Below are positions 11,341 to 25,100 of a DNA stretch of 64,000 bases, one piece after another; within the stretch, counting starts at the first letter, position 1, and every line of letters begins with the position of its first letter. The notes beneath the pieces were generated by a model that was not told where the DNA came from, did no database searches, and saw nothing but the letters and a program-made list of their open reading frames with translations. The stretch lies in NCBI RefSeq assembly GCF_019703515.2, contig NC_059368.1, forward strand, positions 28,017,289-28,081,288. The letters are read 5' to 3'. The translations under genes and the position numbers were made by a program. Source of the stretch: Myxocyprinus asiaticus. Lineage: Eukaryota; Chordata; Actinopteri; Cypriniformes; Catostomidae.

Positions 11341-12730
11341 TTGGAATTGTCACAACATGGAAAATGGCTTTCTTAATGGAAAGAAGAAAACCTACTGACT
11401 CTTTAACAGCACAAATTGCTGAGTTATTTTTAGAAGGTAGAATGAAAGTTAAACATAAAATGCTTAAAGATTGTTTTCAGGAAAAGTGGGGTCTGTGAAG
11501 GCAAAGTGAATGGATTTTGAAAGAGATTAAGGATGTTAAGAAACCGCGGAAATATGTGGATAAAACAGTCTAAGGGAGTTTTGACAGTAGTGGTAGAGTT
11601 TTAAGACTTGATGAAATCGCTAAAGTGGCTAAAGAAGCCACTGCTGATATGAGGGAAATGTAGATCTGGTTACTGATGACCCGAAAATGGCTCCAGGTAA
11701 AACTCCAACGGCTGAAGATATTTTAGATTGGCAAATGTACAGTATGCATCCAAATTCAAACATGTCGTCGCTAAAACTGGCCAGGATGGTACTCGACTTT
11801 CCGACAACGGAAATATACAAATTGCCGCCTTTTCAGAAACGAAACAAAAACGAATTCCTGAAAACGACCAACATGTTGAAGATAATGAGTGTGGCGAATA
11901 TGTGATTACAACCGAGATATAAACGTACTGAGCCACCACCTCCTTGCTATGAGGGGGCTAACATTTTTGATACTCCTGCTGCGCCGTCAGCACCAGCGTC
12001 TATGGCACCAGTGTTTGTTCCTATGGCTGGGCAGCTGGTACCCGGCAACCCGGATGCTACAGCCGCGGGTGATGTTGGCGTTTACTCTCCCCACGATGAA
12101 AGCCAAAGACCCTAATTCTGATTTTTGGGACAGATTATGTGTAAATGCACGAGCATATCCTCGCAATTAAAGACCTGTATCACATTTGTGAGCAATTGTC
12201 TCCTCCGAATTATGCTGGACGCATGGCAGGGTCAGATCACCCAGCTAATAAGCTCCCTAATGGGAATGAATTTGCTGCACAATTTAATAAACATGCGTAA
12301 TGACGTTCAACATATTATCGGAACGGGCATACAGACGTTCTCTAACATTACTACCATTAAGCAGGACCCAAATGAGTCTTTTATCTCATATAAAGAACGC
12401 TTCGCAAAGGCGCTCAAAGAATTTATGGCTGCACGTGGGGGTCATCCGTAGTTCTACATACCGCACAAAGTAGTTTGAATGCGAAATTTTCTCAGCTGTT
12501 GCTCTCTATGATCCCCACAACTGCAAATTGTGCTGCGTTCATTGAATGGGGATCGCGCGCGCAAGATGTGTTGATTCACACAGGGAAACCAGTGCTTGCT
12601 GTGGATTTTGCTTTGCTCAACAGACTGGCGAAAATCTAGACGCCTGCCACAGCTATGGGAAGCCGGGGCATTGGGCAAACAGATCCCCCGAGCGTACAAG
12701 AATGCTCCGCCCCTTCATGCATAGTTAAAA
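11340..12730 (+). pseudogene. ERV gag remnant
   Basis: Retroviral capsid/nucleocapsid precursor, now split over several frames by stops and frameshifts. A capsid-like segment (about 12290-12450) has the KQDPNESF...YKERF pattern typical of gamma-like capsid C-termini. Near 12645-12690 a nucleocapsid zinc knuckle is recognisable as CHSYGKPGHWANRS, in which two of the expected Cys ligands are replaced (Tyr and Ser). No complete frame remains. Confidence 0.7.
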
Positions 12731-12858
12731 ATACTCAACTACCCAGCCGAAGCAAAGACAGGCACCACGTACTCAGAGCAAGTCTGCACCCGCAACGCCC
12801 TCTACAGATCATAACATGAATGAGTTACTCAAAAGTGTTGATGCCCTAAGCAAAGCCC

Positions 12859-13128
12859 TTGAGACGGGTCATGGCCTCCGTCGAAGATGACCACACAGAC
12901 TCTCGCCCATTTATATCAGCTAACCTTGGAGGCCAGGATAGCATTATTTTGATAGATACTAGTGCGACAGTCTCGGTTACGGACATCTCAATTCCAACAA
13001 CAGAAAGCGAATTAACTCTTCATGGATTGGCTGGCTCTTGTACTGTGACTCTTTCACAACCTGTCATGTTACAAGTATACCCACACAATCAAATGTTTTC
13101 AATTCAAATCTGGGTCGGGGCAAACTAA
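12859..13128 (+). pseudogene. ERV protease remnant
   Basis: Aspartic protease-like segment with the active-site context ILIDTSATVSV (DTSA in place of the common DTGA) near residues 31-41 of the open stretch. The flap and C-terminal part are short, and a stop occurs before the RT frame starts at 13141. Confidence 0.65.
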
Positions 13129-13140
13129 GTCTGTACGATA

Positions 13141-15881
13141 TTGGGCATGGACATTTTGAATCAAATTAAAGCAGACATTCTATTAACTCAAGGTAAAATT
13201 ACTGGACGCCTGTTTGCCATGCCTATTGCCCTTTGTGACAAATATGGGTTTTCAAATCTAACTGTTGCTACTGTTTCATCAAAAGAAACAGATCAATCCG
13301 ATTCTGTAATAATTCAGTATCTTTCAGAGCTCTTTCCTAAATTGTGGTCAAAAACAAAACTTGATGTGGGTTTATGCAAAACTGAACCTTTGAATGTTTC
13401 AGGCCCACACCATACTCCTGTGTTCCAATATCCTCTCAAACGTGACGCTGAGAAAGCAGCACAGGAAATTGTCAAAAAACTGCATACTGACGGCATTATC
13501 AAAAGATGCTCGTCACCAACAAACTCACCGATGTGGCCTGTACAAAAACCTGATGGCAGTTATCGATTGACCATCGATTGTACCACACTAAATTCCATAA
13601 TGCAGAAAATGACTCCTATCATCGCAAACCCAACAACTATTTTGAATAACATTTCTCCCAATCATCGATATTTCAGTACAATTGACATAACCAATGGTTT
13701 CTGGTCAGGTATCGGAAGATCAATATCGATTTGCGTTCACTTGCAATGGAAAGCAATACACCTGGACGAGATTGCCGCAAGGGTATCATGACAGCCGATC
13801 TCTGTTTCATGGTGTCGTTGCAAATGCTATCAAACAGATTGGTAAATCTTGCTCGCCATCGGTAATTATTCAATATTGCGATGACATTCTCCTCGCTTCA
13901 CCCGACGGGACATCATTTGGCTGCCTTAACATCATTGTTGAGGCTGCTTTATGAAGCAGGATTTCTGTAAAACAAAAAGAAATCACAGCTCTTTCTCACT
14001 AGGGTGACATTTTTGGGACAGCGCATTGGTTCTGACGAAAGGAAACCACTTCCAGACAGGGTTGCTGCAATTGCAAATTTGACAAAACCCGCAACCATTA
14101 CGGGCCTCAGATCCGTCATGGGTCTGTTCAATTTTAGTTGTATTTACATCTCTGACTTTTCAGATTTTGGCCAAACCTCTCACTGAGGCCCTAAAAAGCA
14201 GCCTTCCAGGCGTTGCTCCTCTTCAGTGGTCTTCGGAGATGAACGAGTCTTTCTCCCTCCTCAAAACTGCCCTTACCTCCTCACTAGCCCTACATCACCC
14301 TGATATGTCCAAACCATTCCACCTTTGGACTCATGTTGGACCTCACGCCTATAATTGTGTGTTGGGTCAAACCAAGGGTGACAACAACTTTGGTGTCATT
14401 GGATATTACTCCACCTTGATTCCATCCTCGATGATAGGTCAAATGCCTTGTTTGCTGGCCTTGGACTGTGCCGAATGGGCCTTGAAGGCCACTGAACCAG
14501 TCGTGGGGTATAACCGCATCATTCTTCACACACCCCATTGCTTCCTCCATCTACTGGGGGAGACGAAAATGAAATCTATCTCCAACCAGAGACGTGCCAA
14601 GAGAGAAACTACCCTCACCAGCCCGCAACTGACCATCTGCGCTGACAACAAAACAAATCCCGCCTCTCTGATTGAAAATACAGGATCTTCACATGACTGT
14701 GCTGATAGTGTCGTCATTGACAAAGGACACTATGTGCTCGATGAGCCATTGAAAGACTCTAAATCGCTGTTTGTTTATGGAAGCAGTTTCTATGAGGATG
14801 GCACACGATATACCAGATGAGCAGTAGTTGAGGGGGAGTTGGGCAACATTCTTTCATCCAGGTCGCCGAGGGGAGGTAGCGCTCAAGTAGTAGAGCTTTG
14901 CGCCTTAAAGTCAGCCTTAAACATCGCCTCTAATGAAACCAATTTAACCAATATTTTCACAGGCAGTGCATATTGCTATCACGTCAATCACAGCTATGGC
15001 CCTTTGTGGAAGCGTCGTGGGTACCTAACCACAGCTGGTACACCAATCAGTCACAAACCAGTAATCAAAGAGATCTTCAAAACTTGTGGTAAAATCAAAC
15101 CAAATTGTGTTGCAGTTTGCAAAGTCACAGGTCACAGCACGTTCAGCGACTCACTCGCAAAGGGAAATTCCCTTGCTGACAAAGCTGCTAGACAAGCAGC
15201 AAAGTCACAGATCAATGAAGTGGCTGCCATTTTTCCTGTTCACCCTGATTGTGCAGGCTCAGAGTCATTGTCCAAAATGTACAATCCAGAGAATATGGAG
15301 GTTTGTCAAAAATTGACTGGCACATTGTCTAATAAAGGATTGTGGATTTTGAACGATAAAGTCATCCCACCAATGGGATATCAAACCGAACTGATGGATT
15401 TGTATCATGGCTTGGCTCACCAAAGTGTCAACAAAACACAGGCAATGCTCCAACAGACTTGGTTCTGGCCCGACATGATGATGAATGATGTAAAAGACAG
15501 GTTGTCCAGGTGCTTACACTGCTTGAGAACGAAACCTAAATTTGGAAGACACAAAATTCCAATTGGCCACAGCCCTCGTCTGAGGGGGCTCTTTACACAT
15601 TTGCAACTTGATTTTATCTCTTTCCCTCTGACCATGGCTATAAGTATGTGTTGGTAATAGTGCGCCGGTTCTCTCGATGGGTAGAAGCCTTTTCTCTGCG
15701 AACCGCCACCGCTGGGAAAGTAGCAGAAATTTTGTTTAGAGCAGGTCCGACGGGTCCATTAAAAGACCTTTTGCAGGAGTATCTCAAATTGTTGACAGAA
15801 TTTCTCAGGAACACACATTACACCGCCCTTAGCACTCAAAACATGAAATATTTAATGTACGGAGTACAGTATATAACTTGA
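13141..15881 (+). pseudogene. ERV pol remnant (RT, RNase H, partial integrase)
   Basis: Reverse transcriptase is recognisable from the PVQKPDGSYRL block (13540s), a frameshift near 13710, then LPQG and the catalytic YCDD near 13880. RNase H follows in two frames around 14760-15200, with the first metal-ligand Asp position read as Tyr (VYGSS) and a later one as Gly (TGSAY). Integrase begins with an HHCC zinc module near 15410-15530 and the first catalytic Asp (LQLDF) near 15608, then is frameshifted at about 15657; I see no remaining catalytic Asp-Glu part. Several stops make it non-functional. Confidence 0.85.
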
Positions 15882-16293
15882 AGATGCAGAATCCAGTACA
15901 GGTAGGAAATAGGAGAAAATAGGAATTTCTGACCAATGTCCTCAAGTTATGATGGCCCTGCCCTTGTCCAGTGTTGTTGACAACTCAAACATCCTTGCTT
16001 GTTGAAATCGAGCCAGGCTTGACTCGATGGATGCATTTAATGCAAACTAAACTATTCCTGCTTGCTCTACTAACCCTAAATTGCAGACCCCGCCAACGCT
16101 ACAGCTTAATGCTGCTACAATGATAACACTACTTTCCCCCTGACAGGTCAGCCGAGTGAAAGTGCCTTAGGGTGCTGATGTAATGCCTCTCCGATGAAAA
16201 GGAGATAATGTGTAAAAGAAAAAAACAGTTACTAACTTATCAAGGGTCTTCCTTTCTGGGTGTTTTCTCTCCCCTTTTCTGTCATTCCTTTGT

Positions 16294-18250
16294 GTGTGGT
16301 TCTCTATCTATACCTATCTGAAAAACTTTAGGTACCAATTGATGATCTCAGGTAACTACAAAGAATTCCTTGGTCTAATTCGAATAGTCCAACAACTGAC
16401 TTCCGAATCGTTGACCTGGAGAAACTATGTGCATGACGTCCTCCTGAGCGATCCTGCAGTCCTAAATGTGTCAGTTGGCCGATCTATCCCGACACCATCA
16501 CTGCCATCGTTCGAGAATAAATCTGTCACCGTGGGAGGCTGATAATTCCAGCATAGGTGTTTCTCTCCAGGTCCAGGACACCTAATCTCCATCGACGGAT
16601 GCTGTGTCACCCCTCCAGTGCCCAAACGAGACATCACAGCTTGTTATTGGTTTTGTGAAATATTTCCTGATTGTGCTCGTGAGAACCAAGATATTATCCA
16701 GTACAATTTTATTACTGCTTCCCCATTAATTAAACATATCAGTCAAATGAATGTTCTCATCCTCCTCATCAATCTCAGAGCTACTGTGCTAGCACAACCT
16801 AATGAGAACAGTCTGAATCTGGTGGCCGAAAATATAGATTATTTTGATGCAAGTAACGCTGCCCACAAAGATAATTTTTGGTGGAAATGTATTAATTATA
16901 CTGCCCGAAGTAATGGGTATCCCAACTGTTATGTTTGCGCTAACACTCCACAGATAAGCCACTCCGACTCCAACCAAATCTACTGACAGAGACAGAATAC
17001 AAGTGCATGATATGGTTATATGCCCTGGTTGTTCTTCTGCTGGAAGGAACTTGCACCGGACGTCTAATGTATATAGCTCATCGATTTGCTCTGATGAACA
17101 TTGATATTGAAGTTAAAACAGTCTGTTCGCCTACATGTAATTTCTTGTATAAACATGACTCTCTTGACACGTTCATCCATGACTGGGTTAGAGAAGTTAT
17201 TGACATGCCCACACCTCTACCAGTCAATGTTAAACCCAGTTTCACTGCACCTGTTTGTATTGATCAACCTGACGATCACCCCTCCAGATGGGTGGGTTAT
17301 GTAATGAAAGATATGTAACTTATGGTCAAATCTGGGGTCCAGTTACCTCTTCTGGGAATTTATGGTTTAAGAGAAATGTCACTTATCTCCCCGTTTTAAC
17401 TCCAACATGGTATAAGAATCTCACTGTTTGTCCAGATTCGATTATTCTCCCAAGAGATGCTAAATTCGGGGCACTGAAAGATCAATATTGGATCTGTGGT
17501 AGCTCTGCTTATGTATGGCTCCCACAGTCCTGGTCAGGATGTTGTTATATAAGTGATGATACTACACCCCTCACATTTATTACATTTAATTCTAAGACTG
17601 GGCACATCCTAGAAAAATATTCTTCCAAAGCTCAAAACAAGATTAGTCCTAGATGCGAGTTACTGTATACAAACCACATTTGAGAATTTCACCCGAAGTG
17701 AAAACTTTAGAAGGGATTTTCTCTTGGTATGGAACAGTCCATGATGCTTATCTGATTGACAATATTAGCCTTGAATTGGAAACTTTTGCAGAGTATGCAA
17801 TTGAAGGATTTCATTTGATGACAGACGAAATTAAAAACCTTAGACTAGTTGCTCTGCAGAACAGAGTTAGGAGGTTGATTACCTCCTAGATAAAGAAGGA
17901 GGAGTATGCGCTATATTTGGAGAACAGTGCTGTACATTCGTTCCTGACTATACTGATAATATGACTGATTTTCTGCAACATATGATTGCCCTCAGAAGTG
18001 AAATTGACCACCACATGAAGGGTTCCTCTAGTGATAATGACCTTGATTTATTTTCCTGGGTGGGTAAAACATTAGGAAATGCTGCCTGGAATACTTTAAA
18101 ACAAACTGGGTCAGCAATTGCTGTAATTTTTGGCTTTGTGTTTCTCCTGTATGCCAGTATTCGTATTGGTATGTATCTCTGTGCTAAGATGTTCATGAAA
18201 AAGCATGGTGCTTATGCACTTCCTGAAAATAGGTCACAACAATATGACCT
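16294..18250 (+). pseudogene. ERV env remnant (SU and TM)
   Basis: Fragments of an envelope glycoprotein in at least four frames. The surface part has several N-glycosylation sites and Cys-rich blocks (about 16618-17680). The transmembrane part has an LQNR heptad-type region near 17855-17875, a stop at 17887, and then the CX6CC motif at about 17910-17933 that marks gamma-type envelopes. A hydrophobic anchor follows near 18100-18175. Multiple stops and frame changes mean no intact protein. Confidence 0.78.
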
Positions 18251-18717
18251 GAAGTTACAACTTAAACCTTACAATATGACCTTGAGTTACAACTTCAACC
18301 CGTGCAGAACTCGCTGTACCAAAAAAGGAAGTCTTGTTTGGCACAGTCTCAAGAGGGTATAAAGACCTTAACTAATCTTTGATTGTCAGAGTAACACCTC
18401 AGCTCTCTAGCTCTTCGCATCTGATCTCCAAATTTGAGGCCTCATCTTGCCTCTCTGTTCTTTAACTTTTTTCCATTTACTTACTTAGTTCATTAGACAA
18501 AGACAAGACTTTGTGTTATGAGGTTTATTCCAGGACTTAGTCCTTGGATATAACCTTAAGATATATCTATTTAACGTTTATAATCAAACATTTATATTGC
18601 TGTATTATCACATTTATTTTCATTATTTCATATTTTATTCATTTATTAATTTCTGCCAATTAAAATAGTTATTCCTTCTACAAATCATCTGATTTATTGC
18701 TGGATCACTCTGCATCA
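18231..18717 (+). repeat. ERV 3' LTR
   Basis: Matches the 5' LTR closely, with about a 20-bp insertion near 18615 and a short internal duplication at its start. It carries the same TATA motif (near 18356). It lies directly upstream of what looks like the first, untranslated exon of vipas39, in the same orientation. Confidence 0.85.
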
Positions 18718-18719
18718 CT

Positions 18720-18809
18720 TTTATTTTGGCGACTTGTTGGAACCAGGAAGTAAAAGGAAAACTCAAATCTGACGTTTCATGTGTCGATTTTCGCTGTAAT
18801 AATTCGAAG
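18720..18809 (+). promoter_or_regulatory. vipas39: Candidate 5' untranslated exon of vipas39
   Basis: Sequence immediately after the LTR ends in TTCGAAG followed by a good donor, GTAAGT, at 18810. The coding exon with the ATG starts at 19142 and has no strong upstream promoter of its own. Exon status is inferred from the donor and position; the transcription start is not visible. Confidence 0.45.
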
Positions 18810-19141
18810 GTAAGTCTGTAATATTGTGATAATAAAATCATATTGTAATCTTTGTTTCTCACGGTCTGTAAAATGGCCGCAATTTAATATGAATAATTAT
18901 GTATTAATCCTACCCTAAGATTACAGTCGTAGCTAATCTCGAAAAGCCACAGCGGCAGATGACAGAAGCAGCAGCAGCAGCATATAAATAAATGCAGTCT
19001 CCTGAATGAAGAGAGATCTGTATGAACGTGTGTTAAATGCGTTTGAACAGATCAGAAGAATCACTGTGAATAAACATGAAGGGTTGACACACTGGAGTCC
19101 ACAATTTGGCGCAAACCCTGGTTTATTATGTATGTTTTTAG

Positions 19142-22100
19142 ATGACACGGGCCAAACCAGAGGATGACGAGTACTGGAACAACTCAAAATTCAAAGCTTT
19201 CACGTTTGATGATGATGACGACGAGTTTTCAAGGGTTAGTTCATTGTTTTTGCTGAGCTCTAAGGTGCGGTGTTCACCTCCACGAGAATAACAACACTCT
19301 TAAAACCTTTTCACATATGATTCAGACAATGTTGTGTTCTCATTTCACAGCTGAAAGAGTCCAAACGGGCCGTCAACAGCATTCTGGTCGGTGATGATGA
19401 TGATGATGATGATGATGACGAAGATGATGTTGAGAGGGTCAGCTGGAGTGGAGAACCGGTGGGAAGTATGCAGTCCTTTCTGTCTTTACTATGGTCTCCA
19501 CTGTTTGCATCTTTATATTAATAGTGTTTTAAAGAGATCGTTTACGCCTAAATGAAATTCTGTCATTACACTGTGCCCAATTATTAGGCAAATTGTATTC
19601 CTCAGGATTCATTTTATCGTTGAACAAACACAGTGCTCTCAGTCAATCCAAAATGTTATTGAAGCTCAAACCTGAATGTTTAACAAAGAAAAACTTTTGT
19701 CTTTCTCAGGGGAATATATAAGTGTGCACAATTATTAGGCAACTAAATTACAAAAAGGATTTCTCCTAACTCAATTGTTTATTCTCAATTTTTAGAGTAG
19801 ATGCAACAAATAAGTAACACAAAATGACAATAAAATAACTATATTAAATAATATAGCCACCCTTCTTTTCAGTAACTGCCATGAGCCTTCCATCCATGGA
19901 GTCTGTCAGTTTCTTGATCTGTTCACGATCAACTTTAGCTGAAGCAGCAACCGCAGCCTCCCAAATACTGTTCAAAGGGGTGTATTGTCTTCCCTCACTG
20001 TAAATCTCACATTTGAGAAAGGCCCGCAAGTCCTCAATAGGATTTAAGTCGGGTGAGGAAGGGGGCCAAGTCATTATTTGGGCATCTTTGAGGCCCTTGC
20101 TGGCTAGCCAAGCAGTGGAGTACTTGGATGCATGTGATGGAGCATTGTCCTGCATAAAGATCATGGCCTTCTTGAATGTTGAGGACTTTTTCCTGTACCA
20201 ATGCTTGAAGAAAGTACTTTCCAGAAACTGGCAGTAGGTTTGAGAGTTGAGTTTCAGTCCATCTTCAACTCGAAATGGTCCAACAACCTCATCCTTAATG
20301 ATAGCAGCCCATACCAGAACCCCTCCTCACCCTTGCTGGCACCTGACTCGAAGTGGTGCCCTGTGTCCATTAGTGATCCAGCCACGGGCCCATCCATCTG
20401 GTCCATCAAGAGTCACTCTCATTTCATCTGTCCATAAAACCTTTGAAAAATCTGTCTTCAGGTATTCCTTTGCCCAATCTTGATGCTTCAACTTGTGAAT
20501 ATAGTCAGTGGTGGTCGTGTTTCAGCCTTCTTGACCTTGGCCATGTCTCTGAGCACTTGACACCTTGTACTTCTGGACACTCCAGGTAGGTTGCAGTTCT
20601 GGAATATAGTAGCATTGGAGGATAAAGGGGTTGCTGGTAGCTTCACGTTTATTCTTCTCAAGTCTTTTGCAGTTAATTTGCGCCTTTTTTCTCCATGTGA
20701 TTTTGCGCCCCAGTTGACTATTCGCAAACAAAACATTTGATTGTCTGGTGGTCATGCCTCAATAGTTTAGCTATTTCAAGAGTGTTGCATCCGTCTGAAA
20801 GGCATTTTACAATATTTGACTTTTCAGTGTCAGTTAAATCTCTTTTTTGGCCCATTTTACCTGAGGTAATTAAGCTGCCTAATAATTATGCACACCTTGA
20901 TATAAGGTGTTAGTCACTTTCGCCACACCCTCCCTCATTACACAAATACATACCACCTGAAAATGATTGAATCCAATAAGCATTCAAGTTTATATGGTTT
21001 GGAGTTGGAAAATGTTAATGGAAATAATGATAAGTTCAGAATACTCGCATGCCTAATAATTGTGCACGCAGTGTATTTACTCACCCTGATGTCTTTTGAA
21101 ACCCGTATGACTTTCTTTATTCTGAGGGACACAAAATCAGAATGCCCAATAGCTCTTTCCAACAGGGTTCTGCAGCCTTTTTTTACATGAAGTGCCATGT
21201 TTAACACTTAAAGCACACATTTTGTATGGTTTACTTTTATTATGCTTTTATTAAGTTCGTAATAAAGTTCCTAAGTGCAATTCTTCAAATATTTTATCTT
21301 AATTTTTCTTAAGAATAAAAAGACAGGCTTTGACGTTGTCTGATCAGCCTGCTAATGGAGTTGCCTTGTCACATAGCCAAATTCAGTACTTCAGCACTAA
21401 ATCGCAATGATACATTTATCTATTAACCTTTTTTTTTTCTTTTTTTTTTAAAGTCGCAAGCACCTTGTGATTTATTTTTATTTTTTTTTATTATAAAGTG
21501 CGTGAAATGTGTTCGTTTAATGACATTAACCATCATAGGAGAATTTACTTGCTGCTAACCATTTCATAACCATTTATAGGAGGAAAAGAAACAAATACTT
21601 CTGTAGACAAGAGCTAGATGTTCTTGTTGAGGAAATTACTGCAAGGAAAAAGTTCTCCTTGGGAAGCTTGATAATAATATCACATCAGAAATTAAGAGGC
21701 GGGTAAATGGGAAAAGGTGGCGGAGGTTGTCTCCGCTGTGCCCAACTCCGATAGGGATGTGGATGGGGGGTGAAAAAGAAAGTCTCAGCTCTCTAATGTT
21801 ATAATTATTATGTTTCTATGAACTCTAAAGATTGCAGAGAGAGAGCGCTATATGCAGCACATCCGTTTGAATAAGCATGATTGTTCACCACATTAATAAG
21901 CTTCAAAATATCATTTATTGTTTGAATTTGGTGATAACATTTACATGGTTTACAAGCTGAAAATAAAAATATAATTAAATACAAAACAGTCAAAAATGTT
22001 TTTTTTTTTTTTTGGTCTAAAATCAAATTTTTACGTAAACAGCCCACTGCGACTTCAGACTCAACATGAAAAACCCAGTAAATTCATTAAACATGATTTA

Positions 22101-25100
22101 ATACAACTGTGAGGTTATCCTAATTTTAAGATGATATTTACGACAATATTTAAGAACATTTTTTATTTTTTTCGAGAATTTGAATGCTGCTTAAGTTTTT
22201 TCTTAAGAAAAATTATAAGAACTTTAAGACGTTTTTTCGGGAAACCAACTTATTCTTGACTTTATTCTTAAAGGTGCAGTATGTGAGATTCAGAAACCCT
22301 TGTTATTAATGACACCTGTGGCCATTAAGTGAACTGCAGCCAGCTACCTGTTGCTCGTGCTCGCGCACACACTCCACAGGGACGCGAGCATCGGGCAAAA
22401 CAATGACGTAACGTACAAAGAGACTGAGCGTGATTCACTGATATCATGCTGACAGATGAGGTAGCATAATTAAAATTACACAGTTATGATTGTTTTACTA
22501 CAAACTTTAAGACTAAACTAAAACCACTTATCGGCTAACATAGCATACTGATACACACATACAGCTACATACTACTGAACTATACCAGACAGTTTACTGT
22601 TGCACTGCACTGTGATGTTGCACTATTGTATGTTTTGTATGTCATATGTTGTACTACAATCAAGAAACCAGTGTATTTGCTTAAATTTATCCTGTATACC
22701 TGACTTTTAGTATAAAGAGAAGATCGTTGAAATTATTTTAAAGTTATGAAGCAGGGTAGCTTGCAATTTGTCAGCATTAGCAGGCAAGATCAAGTTAGCT
22801 AAAATTACACCGATCAATCCTTGTGGCACTATATTTCACATGCTTTGCAGTTATGTAAGCTTACCTGTCCAATAAGAAGAACGCCAATTCAGGTCCCTCC
22901 AGGAATCAAATGTCCTGCCGATGTTCACTCTAGTTTTCGCTCGACCACGATCACGTTCCCACTTAGCCAGACAGGATACAGTAGATAAAAGTTGTTTTTT
23001 TTTTTTTTGCTTACTCTGAGTTTGTGTAGGAGTCAGTGTTGTGCTGGGAGCCGGACGTCTGCTGGATTCCATCTCTATGATAATGTTAACTAGTGTTGCG
23101 GACTGTCTGTTGACGCTGTTGAATAGCGGAAGAGAAGCTATTACTGAGGCAAGGCTCTCGGGAGCGCGCATAAACATCACATCCTTTGGATTTTCCCGGC
23201 AAAAGCGACCTGCTCCCTTCACATGAAAATCAGTCTACAGGCTTTAATAGGCAACCTTGGAAGTCCGAGAAGGGCTCATTTTCTAAGTTGCGTTACAAAC
23301 TGTTCACACATTGGCCAAAAAAAAAGTGAATATTACATGAAAATTGTTACATATTGCACCTTTAAGTTACAAATTATGAAGAAAATGGTAGTTAAGAAGA
23401 AATTTCTTCTTAAGAACGTTTCGTGAATCTGGCCCCAGGTCCCTTATCCAGTAGCTAAAATGAATAGTTCCCCCCAAAATGGATCATTCTTTCATCATTT
23501 ACTCACCCCTATGCCATCCCAGATGTGTATGACTTTCTTTCTTCTGCAGAACACAAACGAAGGTTTTTAGAAGAATATCTCAGCTCTGTAGGTCCATGAA
23601 TGGGTGAATGGGTACCAACATTTTTAAGCTCCAAAAAGCACATAAAGGCAGCATAAAAGTAATCCATAAGACTTTAATGGTTTATTCCATATCTTCTGAA
23701 GCGATCCAATCGATTTTGGATGAGAACAGACCAAAATGTAACCATTTTTTCCAAATAAATCTTGACATCAGCAGTTTCTTTTGCGATCATTATTTGAAGC
23801 TTGATTACGCTTCCTAGCGCCATCTAGCACTCTGCGCATGCGTCAAGCACTAGGAAGTGTAATCAAGCTTGAAATCACAGTCACGCCTAGAGACTGTTAG
23901 TAGGGCTGTCAACTGGGCTGAGAAACTTAATTCAAATTTTTACCTTAAATATTGCCAAAATTGTAATTACATTTGAATTTTCAAGTCAGCAGATTTTTAA
24001 TTAATGTTGTTTCCTTAGTCCACAAGAGGGCGCATTAAATACATATAAACCATACTGCACCATGTTAAATTATTGCGAAGCATTTTCTTGGCTGTTAAAA
24101 AGAGCATTCCATTTTAAACTGATGTGCATAGAATAAAACATTTTTAAATAATTGGTTCATGTTGTCAAATGTTCAGTAATAAGTAAAACAAGAGGGAAAA
24201 ACCGCTTCAATGGTAAACATGTTATGTTTACATAGTAACATGTTGCACTGGCGCCACAGTATTACCCCAGACTCTGGCTTTATAGTAACAGTGACACCAC
24301 AGAGTTTTTCATTCAGTACTGTTGTATGTACAATAGTAATATTCCCAGATAGCAGTGCTGTTTGGTTGAACTCAGTGGTGAAGCGGCACAGACAATGAGC
24401 CCAGGGGCTGTTCAAACAGACGGAGCACAACAGAATGGATCAGAATGGAAGGATTTCGAGACACCATTTGTTTTTCTATATAAATGCGCTTGATGAAAAT
24501 CTTTGATTGCTTCGCCGCATTTTATAGTTTATTCTATAAAACATCTCCTTTTGTATTCCACTGAAGAATGTAAAACAGGTTTATAACATATGAGGGTGAG
24601 TAAATAATGACAGAATTTTTTTTATTTGGGTAAACTATCCCTTCAGGCTCATCAGTGTTTCTTTGCAGGCATCTCTTGGTCGGTCAAAGAGACCGCCTCC
24701 AGCATCCGATCAGGGAGCGAGCAGAGCTTTCCCAAAATAGACACCACTCCTTCACTGTCCAAACAGGGATCTGGATACTCCCTGAGCGCTCTGTTTAAAG
24801 GTAATGTAAATTTAAGAGCACTTAAATTATCTGGTTTAATCATTGTAGATTTTTAATCCTCTGATTTTCTGATTATATTCCCTCAGCAAAGAGCAAACCT
24901 GGTGGTTTTCAGTCTTTCTCAGAGTGTAAGTTTATATAATTGAAGTATGTAAGAAGATTGCTACTTTAATGTCTCGTCTGTTGACGATTTTATTGTTCAC
25001 TATTTTCTAGCCTTTAGCGACACATCTGTGAGAACATATGCACCAGAGCTACGGAGGCCTAAGTCAGATGGAAAGGTAATGAATGTAGACATTGGATAAT

